Positions 42,520-50,144 of a DNA stretch of 58,323 bases are shown here, one piece after another. The stretch lies in contig JAMDCU010000089.1 of assembly GCA_023489485.1 (NCBI GenBank), positions 1 through 58,323 of the forward strand. Direction: 5' to 3'. Source of the stretch: Chloroflexota bacterium. Lineage in GTDB: Bacteria > Chloroflexota > Anaerolineae > UBA4142. The translations under genes and the position numbers were made by a program. Position 1 is the first letter of the stretch. Every line of letters begins with the position of its first letter. The notes beneath the pieces are model-generated. The model saw only the letters and a program-made list of their open reading frames with translations. It was not told where the DNA came from and did no database searches.

Positions 42520-43662
42520 ATGCACAAACCGAACTATATCCTATTGTCCTTCAGCGTCCTTTTGGCCATCCTCATCGGCATCCTCGGCGGGGGAGTAATG
42601 GGTGGCGTGGCAGGTTACTATACAGCACAGATGATTATGCCGATAGAGGCCGCAATACCCACAGCGGGACCGGCCTCTCCGAAGACACCGCTGCTGCAAG
42701 CGGCTCCGCCCCCGACGACGAATCTCGTCCTCAAGGAGGACTCTGCCGTTGTGGATGCGGTGCGCAAGACGAGGCCGGCGGTTGTCACCGTCATTAATGA
42801 CCTCGCAGGTCGCGGCGGCCTTTTCGGCGCTGGCGGTGGGACGGCCTCCGGGTCCGGAATCATCATCGATTCGAAAGGGTACATCGTCACGAACGATCAC
42901 GTGATTGATGGCGAGCGGTCACTTTCGGTCATCTACGCAGATGGGACTCAGGCGAACGCGAACCTTGTCGGCGCCGACCCGATAGCGGACATTGCCGTGA
43001 TCAAGGTCGACGGGCAGGTGCCGGCCGTGGCCACGTTCGGTGACTCGAACGCGCTCGAACCGGGGCAGGTGGCAATCGCGATCGGCAGTCCGCTGGGCGA
43101 ATTTCGCGGCACGGTGACGATTGGAATCGTGAGCGCGCTGAACCGGACGGTGGGGCGGCAGGAAGGGTTGATTCAGACGGATGCGGCGATTAATAATGGC
43201 AATTCGGGCGGCCCGCTCCTGAACAGTCTCGGGCAGGTGATAGGGATCAATACCCTCGTGGTCCGGAGCACGGACAATGGGGACATCGCCGAGGGCCTCG
43301 GCTTTGCGATCCCGTCGAATCTTGCGCGGGACATTGCGGACCAACTCATTGCCGGCAGCAAGGTTGAGCACCCGTATGTCGGGGTCACCTTCCAGCCTCT
43401 CGACCAGAGCACTGCCAACAGCTTGGGGATCGACACGACCCAGGGGGTGATGGTAACGCAGGTGATGGCGGACAGCCCGGCAGCGCAAGCCGGCTTGAAG
43501 GAGCAAGATGTGATCCTAGGTCTGGACGCGGACAAGATCGATCAAAACCATTCGCTACTCAGTCTCTTGTCCAAGCATAATGCCGGTGACACGGTCACTC
43601 TGAGTGTGGTACGGGATGGCAAACACATGGACGTCAAACTGGTCCTCGCCGCTCATCCTTGA
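42520..43662 (+). CDS. HtrA/DegP-like membrane-anchored serine protease (S1C) with PDZ domain
   Basis: 380 residues from ATG 42520; the frame stays open to 42403 but the N-terminus fits here. A membrane anchor, ILLSFSVLLAILIGILGGGV, is followed by a linker rich in Pro/Thr. The trypsin-like domain has His in YIVTNDHVIDGE, Asp in IADIAVIKVD and Ser in INNGNSGGPLL. A PDZ domain follows (VEHPYVGVTFQPLD, MADSPAAQAGLKEQDVILG). It degrades misfolded envelope proteins outside the cytoplasmic membrane. Confidence 0.94.
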   Translation: MHKPNYILLSFSVLLAILIGILGGGVMGGVAGYYTAQMIMPIEAAIPTAGPASPKTPLLQAAPPPTTNLVLKEDSAVVDAVRKTRPAVVTVINDLAGRGGLFGAGGGTASGSGIIIDSKGYIVTNDHVIDGERSLSVIYADGTQANANLVGADPIADIAVIKVDGQVPAVATFGDSNALEPGQVAIAIGSPLGEFRGTVTIGIVSALNRTVGRQEGLIQTDAAINNGNSGGPLLNSLGQVIGINTLVVRSTDNGDIAEGLGFAIPSNLARDIADQLIAGSKVEHPYVGVTFQPLDQSTANSLGIDTTQGVMVTQVMADSPAAQAGLKEQDVILGLDADKIDQNHSLLSLLSKHNAGDTVTLSVVRDGKHMDVKLVLAAHP

Positions 43663-43691
43663 TGAATTGTGTACGGGTCTTTTAGCTCCTA

Positions 43692-43731
43692 TTGTCCTCG
43701 TCTGCCCATGGCAAGCGAGGACATTTTCTTG
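43692..43731 (+). terminator. Rho-independent terminator after the HtrA gene
   Basis: TGTCCTCG (43693-43700) pairs with CGAGGACA (43716-43723), followed by TTTTCTTGTT. The stop codon lies about 30 bases before it. Confidence 0.8.
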
Positions 43732-43822
43732 TTGCGCAAGAGCGGTTCAAACGCGTTCCTGAACATGAATAACGAAGGACGGAGTCGGCGAGCACATCAC
43801 CCCGGTTTCCGATTTCCAGCCC

Positions 43823-43855
43823 TTGTCCCGCTCCCGGTTCTGTGAGATAATCTCA
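43823..43855 (+). promoter_or_regulatory. Promoter with a palindrome over the -10 element
   Basis: TTGTCC (43823-43828) and GATAAT (43846-43851) are 17 bases apart. TGAGATAATCTCA (43843-43855) is a perfect inverted repeat around one central base and covers the -10 element, so it may be an operator for repression of the downstream aldo/keto reductase. Confidence 0.5.
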
Positions 43856-43913
43856 GCGCCGTCGGGGCGATTGCTCAAAGATTAGCCGCTCGTTAACGGA
43901 AAATGGAGGAAGT

Positions 43914-44852
43914 GTGGAATATCGCTTGCTAGGTAAATCGGGTGTCCGAGTCTCGGTCATCGGGTTGGGAACGAACCGATTCGGAACAGAGGCCGTGTCA
44001 CAAGAAACGGTTAGCCAAATAATCAGCACGGCGATGGATCTGGGCATCAATTTCATTGACACGTCGGACACGTATTCAAAGGGCCGGTCAGAAGAGACGC
44101 TGGGGGTGGCGCTCAAGGGACACTGGGACCGTTTTGTGGTCGCGACCAAGTTCTCGCTGCCGGTCGGCGAAGGACCGAACGACAGGGGCGCCTCGCGCTA
44201 TCATATGATGTATTCGATCGAGAGGAGTCTGTGTCGCTTGCAGACGGACCACGTCGATCTCTACTATGTACACAAATGGGATCCAGATACGCCCATCGAG
44301 GAGATGTTGCGCGGGCTGGAGGATCTGTGCCGCATGGGCAAGGTGCGTTATGTGGGCGCCTCCCAATTCGCCGCGTGGCAACTTGCCGAAGCAGACCTGC
44401 TCGCCGAGATGCGGGGCTGGTCTCCTTTCATTGTTATCCAGGCGCATTATCATATGCTTGAGCGCCAAGTCGAGAGAGAACTCGCTACCTATTGCCGCAC
44501 TCATCATGTCGGACTCGTCCCCTTTTTCCCTCTCGCCGGGGGATTCCTGACGGGCAAGTACAAGCAAGGCCAGCCGCCTCCCCCTGGCTCGCGAGGAGAA
44601 TCGAGCAGCTATGTGCAGCAGTATATGACTGATGGGAATTATGCCAGGGTGGGAAAACTGACGGCGTGGGCGCGGGCGCAGGGACGGGGGATGAATGAAC
44701 TGGCGCACGCCTGGCTGCTCGCGCATCCGGAGGTGTGCTCGGTCATCTCGGGGTCGACGCAGCTCGAGCAGGTGGTTGCGAACGCGCGGGCCGCGGATTG
44801 GGTATTGACGCCGGATGAGATGCAAGAGGTGAATACGATTCTGGAGCAGTAG
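43914..44852 (+). CDS. Aldo/keto reductase
   Basis: 312 residues from GTG 43914, preceded by GGAGGAAG. VIGLGTNRFG, FIDTSDTYSKGRSEETLG (Asp, Tyr), VATKFSLPVG (Lys), DLYYVHKWDPDTP (His) and C-terminal VCSVISGSTQLEQVVANA (cofactor) are present. It resembles the voltage-gated K channel beta-subunit/YghZ branch of the family. It is not closely similar to the reductase at 40568. The substrate is unknown. Confidence 0.92.
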   Translation: MEYRLLGKSGVRVSVIGLGTNRFGTEAVSQETVSQIISTAMDLGINFIDTSDTYSKGRSEETLGVALKGHWDRFVVATKFSLPVGEGPNDRGASRYHMMYSIERSLCRLQTDHVDLYYVHKWDPDTPIEEMLRGLEDLCRMGKVRYVGASQFAAWQLAEADLLAEMRGWSPFIVIQAHYHMLERQVERELATYCRTHHVGLVPFFPLAGGFLTGKYKQGQPPPPGSRGESSSYVQQYMTDGNYARVGKLTAWARAQGRGMNELAHAWLLAHPEVCSVISGSTQLEQVVANARAADWVLTPDEMQEVNTILEQ

Positions 44853-44899
44853 CTTGAAGCGTACAGACTTACGAAGCATCCAGAGTTACGAAGCGCACA

Positions 44900-44940
44900 G
44901 ACTTCCGAAGTTTCCAAAAACTTCGGGAGTCTTGTCGAGT
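44900..44940. terminator. Bidirectional terminator between convergent genes
   Basis: GACTTCCGAAGTTT (44900-44913) and AAACTTCGGGAGTC (44918-44931) form a 14-bp stem with one G-T wobble and loop CCAA. It lies between the reductase stop and the converging DUF72 stop at 44947. Imperfect direct repeats of ACAGACTTACGAAG precede it. Confidence 0.6.
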
Positions 44941-44946
44941 CTTGCT

Positions 44947-45666
44947 CTACAGTCCAACCATTTGTTTCAGCATCTTGGCATTTCTCAGGGCGTACCCGCC
45001 GACGTCGTTGTTGAAATAGCAAAAGACGTCAAGCTTGGCGCGATCCCAATCGATCGCACGCTTGGCCCAAGGCTCAAGAGCCTCGCGCGGGTAGTTGCCC
45101 GCGTGATGCCGGTCGCCATGAAAGCGAATATAGATCGGCGAGGCTGTGACGCGAAGCGGAACCTGGAGCGGATACATGTCGTGCAGGCAATGCGCGATCT
45201 CGAAACGTTCCATCATTTGAAACACCTCTTCCGTGAGCCAGCTCGGATCGCGGAATTCGACCACATGCCGGTATCCCTTGGGAAGGACGGACAGAAAATG
45301 CTCAAAGCGGGGCAAGTTCGCGTGCCAGTGGGGCGGTAGTTGATAGAGAACGGGACCGAGCGTCGGCCCCAAGAGGCGCGCACGTTCGAAGAAGCGGTGG
45401 AGGGGGTCTTCAGGATCCTTCAGCTTTTTGACGTGGGTGAGATAGCGGCTGGCCTTGACGGCGTAAAGAAAGCCCGAGGGCGCTTGCTTGCGCCATGCCT
45501 TGAAGGCATCTTCGCTGGGGAGGCGGTAGAACGAATTGTTGATCTCGACGGTGTCGAACTCGCGCGCATAGAAGGAGAACCACTCGCTCGCGCGCAGGTC
45601 TTGGGGGTAAAATATCTCTTTCCAATGGTTATAGACCCAACCCGATGTACCGATACGAATGTCCAT
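44947..45666 (-). CDS. DUF72-family protein (YecE-like)
   Basis: 239 residues from ATG 45666, the usual length. The family signature is MDIRIGTSGWVYNHWKEIFYP, EWFSFYAREFDTVEINNSFY, PSGFLYAVKASRYLTHVKKL, VVEFRDPSWL and YIRFHGDRHHAGNYPREALE. The fold is a TIM barrel and no enzymatic function has been firmly established for the family. It converges with the reductase gene. Confidence 0.93.
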   Translation of the reverse strand: MDIRIGTSGWVYNHWKEIFYPQDLRASEWFSFYAREFDTVEINNSFYRLPSEDAFKAWRKQAPSGFLYAVKASRYLTHVKKLKDPEDPLHRFFERARLLGPTLGPVLYQLPPHWHANLPRFEHFLSVLPKGYRHVVEFRDPSWLTEEVFQMMERFEIAHCLHDMYPLQVPLRVTASPIYIRFHGDRHHAGNYPREALEPWAKRAIDWDRAKLDVFCYFNNDVGGYALRNAKMLKQMVGL

Positions 45667-45789
45667 GCCCAGGTCACTGCAGAAAATCCCGAGAGTGTTT
45701 ACGATTTGACAGAATGAGAACGGGATTTATGGAAATTGTTCTAACCAGAACAAACGAAAAACTCGTCTGAATAATCTGGCCGCAAGGTA

Positions 45790-45818
45790 TTGACAACGGC
45801 AAGTGAATGCCCTATACT
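45790..45818 (+). promoter_or_regulatory. Full-consensus -35 promoter without an obvious gene
   Basis: TTGACA (45790-45795) and TATACT (45813-45818) are separated by exactly 17 bases. Transcription would start near 45825 and run toward the hpt 3' end, which is on the opposite strand. No substantial gene lies downstream. Confidence 0.7.
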
Positions 45819-45824
45819 AATGAT

Positions 45825-46139
45825 AGCAGGGAGCTCCATGAAATTGGACGGCGACCTCATCGAAGCCAACACCAAATAAAACGTTCCGTTTGCTCTGGCG
45901 AGCAATCGCAAAGACCGCGGTGACGTGGTGATGGTGAAAGCTCTCTCAAAGCGTTGAAGCTCGGTGGAACTGGTGCCATCCTCCCAGGGTGGCAACTAGA
46001 AGAAATCGGGTCGAGCTGAGAGAGGATCCGACGGGCAGTTGCGCACTCTGAACCGCGAAGGCGGACAAGAGAAGGTGCGAATGTCTTGAGGAGCGTTGAG
46101 GGCGACCTAAGGTTACTTGGGGCCCCTGCTCTTTTTTTG
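45825..46139 (+). ncRNA. Candidate small RNA or decayed short gene from the orphan promoter
   Basis: About 315 bases follow the promoter and end in TTTTTTT near 46132-46138. A short frame, MKLDGDLIEANTK, starts at ATG 45838 behind AGGGAG, stops with TAA, and the same frame continues NVPFALASNRKDRGDVVMVK before another stop, so a nonsense-disrupted small gene is possible. Further on, TGCCATCC/GGGTGGCA form a hairpin enclosed by GCTCG/CGAGC. The end overlaps the hpt 3' end in antisense. Neither a protein nor a known RNA family is recognised. Confidence 0.3.
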
Positions 46140-46751
46140 CCTCCGCGTTCCTGCTCTCCGTCCCGCTGATCGGCCAAATCCTTCGGCCGGTTTTTTGTTC
46201 TCCAGAACTTCGGGCCTTAGGATCCCCACAAAAGGTAAATGACGGTACCTCTCGCGATAGTCCAGCCCGTATCCCGCCACAAATCGATCCGGCAGGTCAA
46301 AGCCTTTGTATTTCAGAGGATAATCGATCAGACGGTGGGCGGGCTTGTTAAAGAGGACGCAGACGTCGATACTGGCCGGGGCCCGTGTTCGCAGATTGCG
46401 CAGCAAATAACTCAAGGTGAGACCGGTGTCGATAACGTCCTCGACGAAGAGGACGCGGCGGCCCATCAGCGGGATATCGAGGTCTTTGACGAGACGCACA
46501 AAGCCTTGGTCTTGCTCTTGCGGTGAGTATGCAGAAACGGCGAGGAAATCCACCTCGACGGGGATAGAAATCTGCCGGAGCAGATCCGCCATAAAGAGGA
46601 CAACTCCCTTCAGCACGCCGATCAGCAAAGGGTTGAGAGAGCGGTAGTCCCGCGAGATCGCTTGTCCGATTTCGGCCACGCGTGTCTGGATTTCTTCGGC
46701 CGTAATCAGAATCTCACTAAAGTCGTCTCGTTCCTCTACATAGTCGATCAT
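46113..46751 (-). CDS. hpt: Hypoxanthine phosphoribosyltransferase
   Basis: 212 residues from ATG 46751, overlapping the upstream gene by 4 bases. PLLIGVLKGVVLFMADLLR, VDFLAVSAY, the PRPP-binding motif VLFVEDVIDTGLTLSYLL, and YKGFDLPDRFVAGYGLDY are the HPRT signature. It salvages hypoxanthine and guanine to nucleotides. The last 30 residues are a basic tail (RSAGRRAGTRRQKKSRGPK) not seen in typical enzymes. Confidence 0.93.
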   Translation of the reverse strand: MIDYVEERDDFSEILITAEEIQTRVAEIGQAISRDYRSLNPLLIGVLKGVVLFMADLLRQISIPVEVDFLAVSAYSPQEQDQGFVRLVKDLDIPLMGRRVLFVEDVIDTGLTLSYLLRNLRTRAPASIDVCVLFNKPAHRLIDYPLKYKGFDLPDRFVAGYGLDYRERYRHLPFVGILRPEVLENKKPAEGFGRSAGRRAGTRRQKKSRGPK

Positions 46752-47155
46752 TTCTTATTCTTCTGCGCCTGCTCCAGTGGCCGTTGCTGAGCGCGCGTCC
46801 CGCGGATCCGCTCGGCCGACTGATCCAGCCCATACTTGATCATCAGGTTGCGCAGGGCGCCGCGCTTGTAGAGCCGAACGTTCACGTCGGGATACAATTG
46901 CTTCATCATGCGCAGCCGGCGATTCTTACGCGTCGACAATTCAGGCCGCAGTGTGGTCAGTTCGATGTAGAGGTCTTGCTCCGGGAGATAAAAATCGGGG
47001 GTAAAGGCCTCGAGCACGCTCCCATCCTTGTTCCAGCGAAGGGGAAATGAGCGGGGTTCGTACATCCATTCAATGCCGTAATAGTCCAGGATGCGAGCAA
47101 ATTCTTCTTCAGAAGAGTGTGCAAAATGAGGACGTTCCGGATCAGACAGACTCAA
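46748..47155 (-). CDS. Small PD-(D/E)xK nuclease-fold-like protein with an altered motif
   Basis: 135 residues. HSSEEEFARILDYYGIEWMY and EAFTPDFYLPEQDLYIELTTL follow the core of restriction-endonuclease-like proteins (usually FxPDFYLPxxxxYIEVK), but the Lys of ExK is Thr here, so nuclease activity is doubtful. MKQLYPDVNVRLY and a basic C-terminus follow. It lies between hpt and a cytidylate-kinase-like gene and overlaps both, indicating one operon and possibly a role tied to nucleotide metabolism. Confidence 0.7.
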   Translation of the reverse strand: MSLSDPERPHFAHSSEEEFARILDYYGIEWMYEPRSFPLRWNKDGSVLEAFTPDFYLPEQDLYIELTTLRPELSTRKNRRLRMMKQLYPDVNVRLYKRGALRNLMIKYGLDQSAERIRGTRAQQRPLEQAQKNKK

Positions 47156-47741
47156 GAATGGATTTCTCCTCAGGCATCGTCGACACGCGCGTGTCGAGGA
47201 CCGCGCGGATGAGCTCCGTCGCTTCTTTGACGGTAATCCGCTCGGTATTGATGATGAGATCGTAGAGAGCGGGGTCGTCCCACCGGATGCGATAAAGGCG
47301 TCTCAGGTAATTACGGCGGAACAGGTCGCTTGCCGCCACCTGCGCCTGAGCGGCCTTGAGCGAGATGCCCTGTTCGCGTGCCGCACGTTCAGCCCTGAGA
47401 GGCGCAGGAGCCGTGACACGTACATGCACGGTGTCCGGGTGGCCGCGCAAGATGGCTTGGCCGGCCCGGCCGACGATCACGACATTGCCCTCCGCGGCGA
47501 GTTCCTGCATCACTTCCGCAACGGCCTGTCGATACAGGCGGCAGGCTTGGGGCGAAGCACAGAATCCTAATAGTCCCAGTTCATCCATGGTAGAAAGGGC
47601 CACCTCGGGCGCACCGGCGCGGCGGGCGGCCTGATTGATCAAGTCCCGCCACACCAAGCGGTATCCGAGCTGCTTGGCCAGCGCTGCCGCGATCGGATGT
47701 CCGAGACTCCCCAACTGCTGGGAGATGGTGATGATGCCCAT
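47142..47741 (-). CDS. Cytidylate kinase-like family protein
   Basis: 199 residues from ATG 47741 (TTG 47747 is an alternative). ITISQQLGSLGHPIAAALAKQLGYRLVWRDLI is replaced-P-loop-like, shown by ISQQLGSLGHPIA, with VVIVGRAGQAILRG, DTVHVRVTAPAPLRAERA and a Tyr/Asp segment YDLIINTERITVKEA. This matches the cytidylate-kinase-like family PF13189. The substrate is not established. It overlaps the next gene by 14 bases and is driven by the promoter at 47765. Confidence 0.88.
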   Translation of the reverse strand: MGIITISQQLGSLGHPIAAALAKQLGYRLVWRDLINQAARRAGAPEVALSTMDELGLLGFCASPQACRLYRQAVAEVMQELAAEGNVVIVGRAGQAILRGHPDTVHVRVTAPAPLRAERAAREQGISLKAAQAQVAASDLFRRNYLRRLYRIRWDDPALYDLIINTERITVKEATELIRAVLDTRVSTMPEEKSILESV

Positions 47742-47764
47742 AGTCAAATCTCGCTCTTGCGTTT

Positions 47765-47792
47765 AGTATAACACGGAAAAGGGCATAGTCAA
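47765..47792 (-). promoter_or_regulatory. Promoter of the cytidylate kinase-like/nuclease-like/hpt operon
   Basis: On the minus strand TTGACT (47792-47787) and TATACT (47770-47765) are 16 bases apart. Transcription would start near 47758, a short distance before the ATG at 47741. Confidence 0.7.
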
Positions 47793-47837
47793 ACGCGAAC
47801 TGCAATTTTCTCCTCTTTCACTGTGCGAGAGATTGTC

Positions 47838-47865
47838 TTGCGCGACCATGGCCTCGGAGTATAAT
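47838..47865 (+). promoter_or_regulatory. Promoter of the 4-alpha-glucanotransferase gene
   Basis: TTGCGC (47838-47843) and a consensus TATAAT (47860-47865) are 16 bases apart; the start of transcription would be near 47872, with GAGGAGG and the ATG at 47895 following. Confidence 0.65.
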
Positions 47866-47894
47866 GAGCTCAATCTCCCGAGGAGGTCTGTTCC

Positions 47895-49445
47895 ATGCGA
47901 TTTCCGCGCCGCAGTGGCATTCTGTTGCACCCGACATCGCTCCCCGGCCGATTCGGCATCGGCGACATGGGCGACGCGGCTTTTCGGTTCGCAGATTTCT
48001 TGGCTTGGGCCGGCCAGACTTACTGGCAGGTGCTTCCCCTCAGCCCCACTGGTTACGGCGATTCCCCTTACCAGGGCCTCTCCGCGTTCGCGGGGAATCC
48101 GATGCTAATCAGTCCTGAAAAACTGATGGAGCAAGGCGATCTACTTCCAGCGGACCTGGACACCTTGCCATCCTTCAATCCTGCTTCTGTGGATTTTGGC
48201 CTCGTCATTCGTTTCAAGACGAATCTCCTCGACCGCGCTTTTAGCCGTTTTCAACAGAGTGGATCGTCCGTACGGAAACAGGCATTTAGGAGCTTTTGTC
48301 GAGACGCGGCGCACTGGCTGGACGATTTTGCGCTCTTTATGGCCCTCAAGGAAGCGCACGAGCTGCGTCCCTGGCCCGTGTGGGAACCGGAACTGGCGCG
48401 TCGTCAGCCGGAGGCGCTTGCACTCGCGCGCGAGCACTTGGCGGACAAGATAGAGCGCGCCAAATACCAGCAGTGGCAATTCTTTCAGCAGTGGCTGGCG
48501 CTCAAGCGATACGCGAACGAGCATGGCCTCGCCATCATTGGCGATCTTCCTCTGTATGTCTCTGAAGACAGCGCCGACGTGTGGGCCAACTCGCAGCTCT
48601 TCCAGTTCGACAATAACCTCCGTCTCAAGTTGGTCGCCGGCGTACCGCCCGATTATTTCAGCGAAACGGGGCAACTGTGGGGAAATCCCATTTACCGGTG
48701 GCGCGAGATGGCACGGAACGGTTATGCTTGGTGGATTGCGCGCTTCCGGATGGCTTTCACACAAGCAGACGTGGTGCGGATTGATCACTTTCGAGGTTTC
48801 TATAATTACTGGGAGGTTCCCGCGGGAGAACCGACGGCGGTCAAAGGGCGCTGGGTGCGCGGCCCAGGCGCGTCCCTATTCCGCGCCATCACGCGCGCTT
48901 TGGGAGACGTGGCGATTATTGCCGAAGACTTGGGCGATTTCGATCCCAAATCGCGCGCGGGCGTCGACGCGTTGCAAGCAGAATTCGGATATCCCGGGAT
49001 GAAAGTGCTGCAATTCGCGTTTGGCAATGGTCGAAACGACCCATTCTTACCTCATACCTATCCGCGCGATACCGTCGTCTACACCGGCACGCACGACAAT
49101 GATACGACGGTGGGCTGGTACCAGGCCACGTCGACCGAAAAGGAACGGGACTATGCGCGGCGCTATATGGCGCGAAGTGGCTCGGACATTGCCTGGGATT
49201 TCATCCGGCTCGCGTGGGGATCGGCGGCAAACACGGCAATGGCCCCTGCGCAAGACCTCTTGAGTCTCGGCCATTCCGCGCGCATGAATACGCCGAGCAC
49301 GAGCGGCGCGCCGAACTGGTGCTGGAGGCTTTTGCCGGACGCGCTGAATGAGGGGGTGGCCGCACGGCTGGGGGAGATGACGGAGATCTATGGGAGGAAA
49401 CCTCCTCACCCTCCCCTCTCCCCCTCCGAGGGGGAGAGGAATTGA
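47895..49445 (+). CDS. malQ: 4-alpha-glucanotransferase (amylomaltase)
   Basis: 516 residues from ATG 47895, preceded by GAGGAGG. It opens RSGILLHPTSLPGRFGIGDMG and continues WQVLPLSPTGYGDSPYQG, DLPLYVSEDSADVWAN, catalytic Asp in VVRIDHFRGFYNYW, Glu in IIAEDLGDF and Asp in YTGTHDNDTTVGWY. This is GH77: it transfers maltodextrin chains and releases glucose. The last 15 residues (KPPHPPLSPSEGERN) come from an inverted repeat and are not family sequence. Confidence 0.96.
   Translation: MRFPRRSGILLHPTSLPGRFGIGDMGDAAFRFADFLAWAGQTYWQVLPLSPTGYGDSPYQGLSAFAGNPMLISPEKLMEQGDLLPADLDTLPSFNPASVDFGLVIRFKTNLLDRAFSRFQQSGSSVRKQAFRSFCRDAAHWLDDFALFMALKEAHELRPWPVWEPELARRQPEALALAREHLADKIERAKYQQWQFFQQWLALKRYANEHGLAIIGDLPLYVSEDSADVWANSQLFQFDNNLRLKLVAGVPPDYFSETGQLWGNPIYRWREMARNGYAWWIARFRMAFTQADVVRIDHFRGFYNYWEVPAGEPTAVKGRWVRGPGASLFRAITRALGDVAIIAEDLGDFDPKSRAGVDALQAEFGYPGMKVLQFAFGNGRNDPFLPHTYPRDTVVYTGTHDNDTTVGWYQATSTEKERDYARRYMARSGSDIAWDFIRLAWGSAANTAMAPAQDLLSLGHSARMNTPSTSGAPNWCWRLLPDALNEGVAARLGEMTEIYGRKPPHPPLSPSEGERN
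49415..49439. repeat. G/C-rich inverted repeat at the malQ 3' end
   Basis: CCTCTCCCCC (49415-49424) pairs with GGGGGAGAGG (49430-49439) around TCCGA. It is a common intergenic repeat type and here supplies the last malQ codons. It may also act as a weak bidirectional terminator between malQ and metW. Confidence 0.6.
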
Positions 49446-49450
49446 AACCT

Positions 49451-50062
49451 CTATCTTAGCTCAAAGATGGCCGTAGTAGCGAGGAGGTTCTTGGCAAAGC
49501 CGGGTTGGTGGCGCTGGTTGCCGTCGAGGTAGATTTCACGTGTGACGCGAATCTGGTTCTCGCCGCAAAACTCGAGAAAGTCGCGGACGGTGAGGGGCCG
49601 GATGCGCGGGGTTGAATTCCACGGCTGAGGGAGGCCCGGCGCCATAGGGGAGCGGCCGTTTTGCAGGAAATCAAGACGGCAGCGCCAATGCCCCCAATTT
49701 GGAAAGCTCACAACGGCACGCGCTCCCACTCGCAACATTTCCTTGAGAACAAAGGCAGGTTCGTTGAGATAGGGAATCGTATAGCTCAGAATGACGGTGT
49801 CAAAGGACTGGTTCGGATAGTCTCCCAGCCCTTCGTGCAAGTCGCCCTGACGGACGCTGACGCCTTTGCGCACGCATGCGAGCACACCTGCTTCGGAGAG
49901 CTCCACCCCACGCCCTGTAATCTGCCGCGAGTCCATGAGGTAGCGCAAGAGCGCCCCATCTCCGCACCCAAGGTCCAACACCTTTTCGCCGGCCTCGATC
50001 AAGTCGGCCACCGCGAGCAGATCGGCGCGGAGATCGTTCTGTTTGTGCCCGTTATTTTCCAT
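49451..50062 (-). CDS. metW: MetW-type methyltransferase-fold protein, methionine biosynthesis
   Basis: 203 residues from ATG 50062. It has LRADLLAVADLIEAGEKVLDLG (SAM motif I, LDLGCGDGALL), GRGVELSEAGVLACVRKG, VRQGDLHEGL, FDTVILSYTIPYL and FPNWGHWRCRLDFL, all of which match MetW. In many bacteria MetW acts with MetX in homoserine acetylation. It follows metX on the same strand, separated by an 83-base gap containing a perfect 14-bp inverted repeat. Confidence 0.93.
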   Translation of the reverse strand: MENNGHKQNDLRADLLAVADLIEAGEKVLDLGCGDGALLRYLMDSRQITGRGVELSEAGVLACVRKGVSVRQGDLHEGLGDYPNQSFDTVILSYTIPYLNEPAFVLKEMLRVGARAVVSFPNWGHWRCRLDFLQNGRSPMAPGLPQPWNSTPRIRPLTVRDFLEFCGENQIRVTREIYLDGNQRHQPGFAKNLLATTAIFELR

Positions 50063-50097
50063 TCTATGCTTTCTTTCCCCTCAAATTCGGTGAAAGC

Positions 50098-50135
50098 GGG
50101 GTGAGGCGGGCGACACCTGCCGCCCGCCTCACCCC
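50098..50135. repeat. Perfect 14-bp inverted repeat between metX and metW
   Basis: GGGGTGAGGCGGGC (50098-50111) and its complement (50122-50135) are separated by 10 bases. No T-run follows on the minus strand, so it may stabilise or process the mRNA rather than terminate it. Confidence 0.7.
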
Positions 50136-50144
50136 ACACGTTCC

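Noticed and set aside
45930..46020. Possible T-box riboswitch (AGGGTGGCAAC at about 45989)
   Set aside because: The motif resembles the T-box antiterminator bulge, but no stem I features, no terminator/antiterminator pair and no downstream amino-acid gene on the same strand were found.
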